Part shown: positions 52,104 to 52,981 of the stretch, in pieces
How the letters are laid out: every line of letters begins with the position of its first letter
How positions within the stretch are numbered: the first letter of the stretch is position 1
Assembly: GCF_001895025.1 (NCBI RefSeq)
Contig: NZ_BCXI01000050.1
Location: 1-52,981 of the forward strand
DNA: 52,981 nt
Direction of reading: 5' to 3'
From: Rhodococcus zopfii NBRC 100606 = JCM 9919
GTDB taxonomy: Bacteria > Actinomycetota > Actinomycetes > Mycobacteriales > Mycobacteriaceae
Position numbers and translations under genes: made by a program
The notes under the pieces: generated by a model
What the model was told of the DNA's origin: nothing
Seen by the model: only the letters and a program-made list of their open reading frames with translations
The model's database searches: none

Positions 52104-52679
52104 GTCCCGTCCTCTCTGTCGTCCGGGGCAATCCTGGCGAGCCGATGAGGCGGTTTCGCTGCGCGGAGGAAACAACTGTGCGGTGCGTGAGTGGAAACCG
52201 GGGGTGGCGCTCCGGCGTCGCTGTCCGTGCTGGTGGGCGGACCCTCCGAGGTCTGTGGGTTGCGTGATCGACCCGCGCCGGGGTCGCGTCGCGAGCCGGT
52301 CCGTCCGACCGGATTTCCACTTGCGGTTACATGATCGCAACGGTCGATGCGGCCCTGTCACACAGAGGGTGACCGGCGACCGAGGGGTGTCACCTGTGCC
52401 ATCTCGCAAGGTGCAGGAGACGCGCGCCGTCGACAGGGGCCCGCACCCGGGGCGGGCATCTCGAGCACCGGAGTTCATGGACGTGTTCTGGTACTGCTAC
52501 CGGAATGTGCGCCAGTGCTCCGTCGTTGACGGCGGGGGTGAAGGCGCACGCGGGAGGCCCGCCAGGGCCGAACGTGCTCTCGCCGTGGAATTCGACCGGC
52601 TCGCGAGTGGCGTACAAGGAGAGCGTCCTGCCCGGCGGGGTCGGATCACTGTGTCGGACCCTGTGGTTATGGTCGCGGT
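52104..52679. other. Control region of the mau operon and left flank of the TnpB gene
   Basis: No convincing gene was found. A dyad GTCAC-N7-GTGAC lies at 52357-52373, about 255 bases upstream of mauE, next to GGGGTGTCACC at 52385. An AT-richer patch (GGTTACATGATCGCAAC, 52325-52341) is a possible leftward promoter. The part right of about 52450 probably belongs to the insertion element that carries TnpB. Confidence 0.4.
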
Positions 52680-52981
52680 GTGCAGCTCCGGTACCGGTAC
52701 CGCCTCTGTCCGACGCCCGGCCAGCAGAACGCGCTGGCGCAGGCGTTCGGGTGCGCACGGGTGGTGTTCAACGACGCTATCGCGGCACGCGAGCATGCTC
52801 GCCGGGCGGGGTTGCCGTACCCGACGGACGCGGAGTTGTCGAAAGCCCTCACCGCGGCGAAGAAGACTCCCGAGCGGTCGTGGCTGGGTGAGGTGTCGTC
52901 GGTGGTGTTGCAGCAGGCCCTGGCGGACGCGAACACCGCCTACCGTAATTTCTTCGCCTCGCTGACCGGCAAGCGCCAGGG
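52680..52981 (+). CDS. TnpB/OrfB-type RNA-guided endonuclease, 5' part
   Basis: The first 100 residues are present from GTG 52680; the window ends inside the gene. VQLRYRYRLCPTPGQQNALA, FGCARVVFNDAIAAREHARR, SWLGEVSSVVLQQALADANT and AYRNFFASLTGKRQG form the helix-turn-helix_16 N-terminal domain of TnpB proteins of the IS200/IS605 and IS607 families. Full-length TnpB is a guide-RNA-dependent nuclease; the catalytic RuvC part lies beyond the window. No transposase TnpA is visible to the left. Whether the gene is intact cannot be seen. Confidence 0.82.
   Translation, partial: MQLRYRYRLCPTPGQQNALAQAFGCARVVFNDAIAAREHARRAGLPYPTDAELSKALTAAKKTPERSWLGEVSSVVLQQALADANTAYRNFFASLTGKRQ

Noticed and set aside
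52357..52373. CRP/GlxR-type site before the mau operon
   Set aside because: GTCAC-N7-GTGAC has the arms in the wrong order for TGTGA-N6-TCACA and is too far from mauE to assign.
45678..52679. MauG or a c-type cytochrome in the mau region
   Set aside because: No CxxCH haem-binding motif was seen in any of the operon's proteins, and none of the other frames there looks coding.
51691..52965. Rightward frame of about 420 residues across mauE and its upstream region
   Set aside because: It is antisense to mauE and lacks any motif. The TnpB frame at 52680 explains the real coding signal at its end.

Overview
The window is high-GC DNA from a mycolic-acid-containing actinobacterium, most likely Rhodococcus or a close relative. 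The main reasons are a secreted antigen-85-type mycolyltransferase-like esterase, a CYP51/ferredoxin locus laid out as in Mycobacterium tuberculosis, PlsB and HAD-PlsC acyltransferases of mycobacterial type, KstR-like and F420-type genes, and many GTG starts with start/stop overlaps. Family assignments rest on motifs and remembered homologues; no database search was run.

Left part (1-8.6 kb): a MepB-like gene, an IS5-family element with a two-frame transposase, an XRE-cupin regulator divergent from a class II aldolase plus DapA-family lyase pair, then a graveyard of IS3- and IS701-type fragments. A dinB-sqr operon follows, preceded by a perfect 16-bp CsoR/CstR-type palindrome, then a methyltransferase between two stretches with no convincing gene.

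Middle part (8.6-28 kb): a lipid/sterol oxidation region. A leftward operon (aldehyde dehydrogenase, SDR, 3-hydroxyisobutyrate-dehydrogenase-like, carboxymuconolactone-decarboxylase-like) and a rightward operon (TetR, P450, SDR, CYP51, 3Fe-4S ferredoxin, NTF2-like protein, unknown protein, acyl-CoA ligase, cholesterol-oxidase-like GMC enzyme) match the order of M. tuberculosis Rv0771-Rv0762c. A decayed SDR, a TetR gene and an extra P450 lie between the two arms. A KstD-like flavoprotein, an LLM oxidoreductase and a KstR-like regulator follow. One 14-bp operator, TGGACA-NN-TGTCTG, occurs three times, at the control regions of these units.

Right-middle part (28-45.6 kb): a secreted protein, membrane proteins, two phospholipid acyltransferases, a Rv2004c-like kinase/ATPase, VIT-type metal transporter, universal stress protein, a 31-bp tandem repeat, remnants of a siderophore-transport locus, alcohol dehydrogenase, CYTH-CHAD protein, flavodoxin, pseudouridine synthase, and the mycolyltransferase-like gene with an SDR. 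Two sites resemble DosR boxes.

Right end (45.6-52.1 kb): the most striking block, a leftward operon for a TTQ-type methylamine (amine) dehydrogenase: MauE, MauD, MauA, MauB, a multicopper oxidase, two amicyanin-like lipoproteins and a MauF-like membrane protein. All TTQ residues are present in MauA, yet no MauG di-haem maturase is in the operon; a multicopper oxidase sits where redox partners would be expected. A truncated TnpB gene closes the window.
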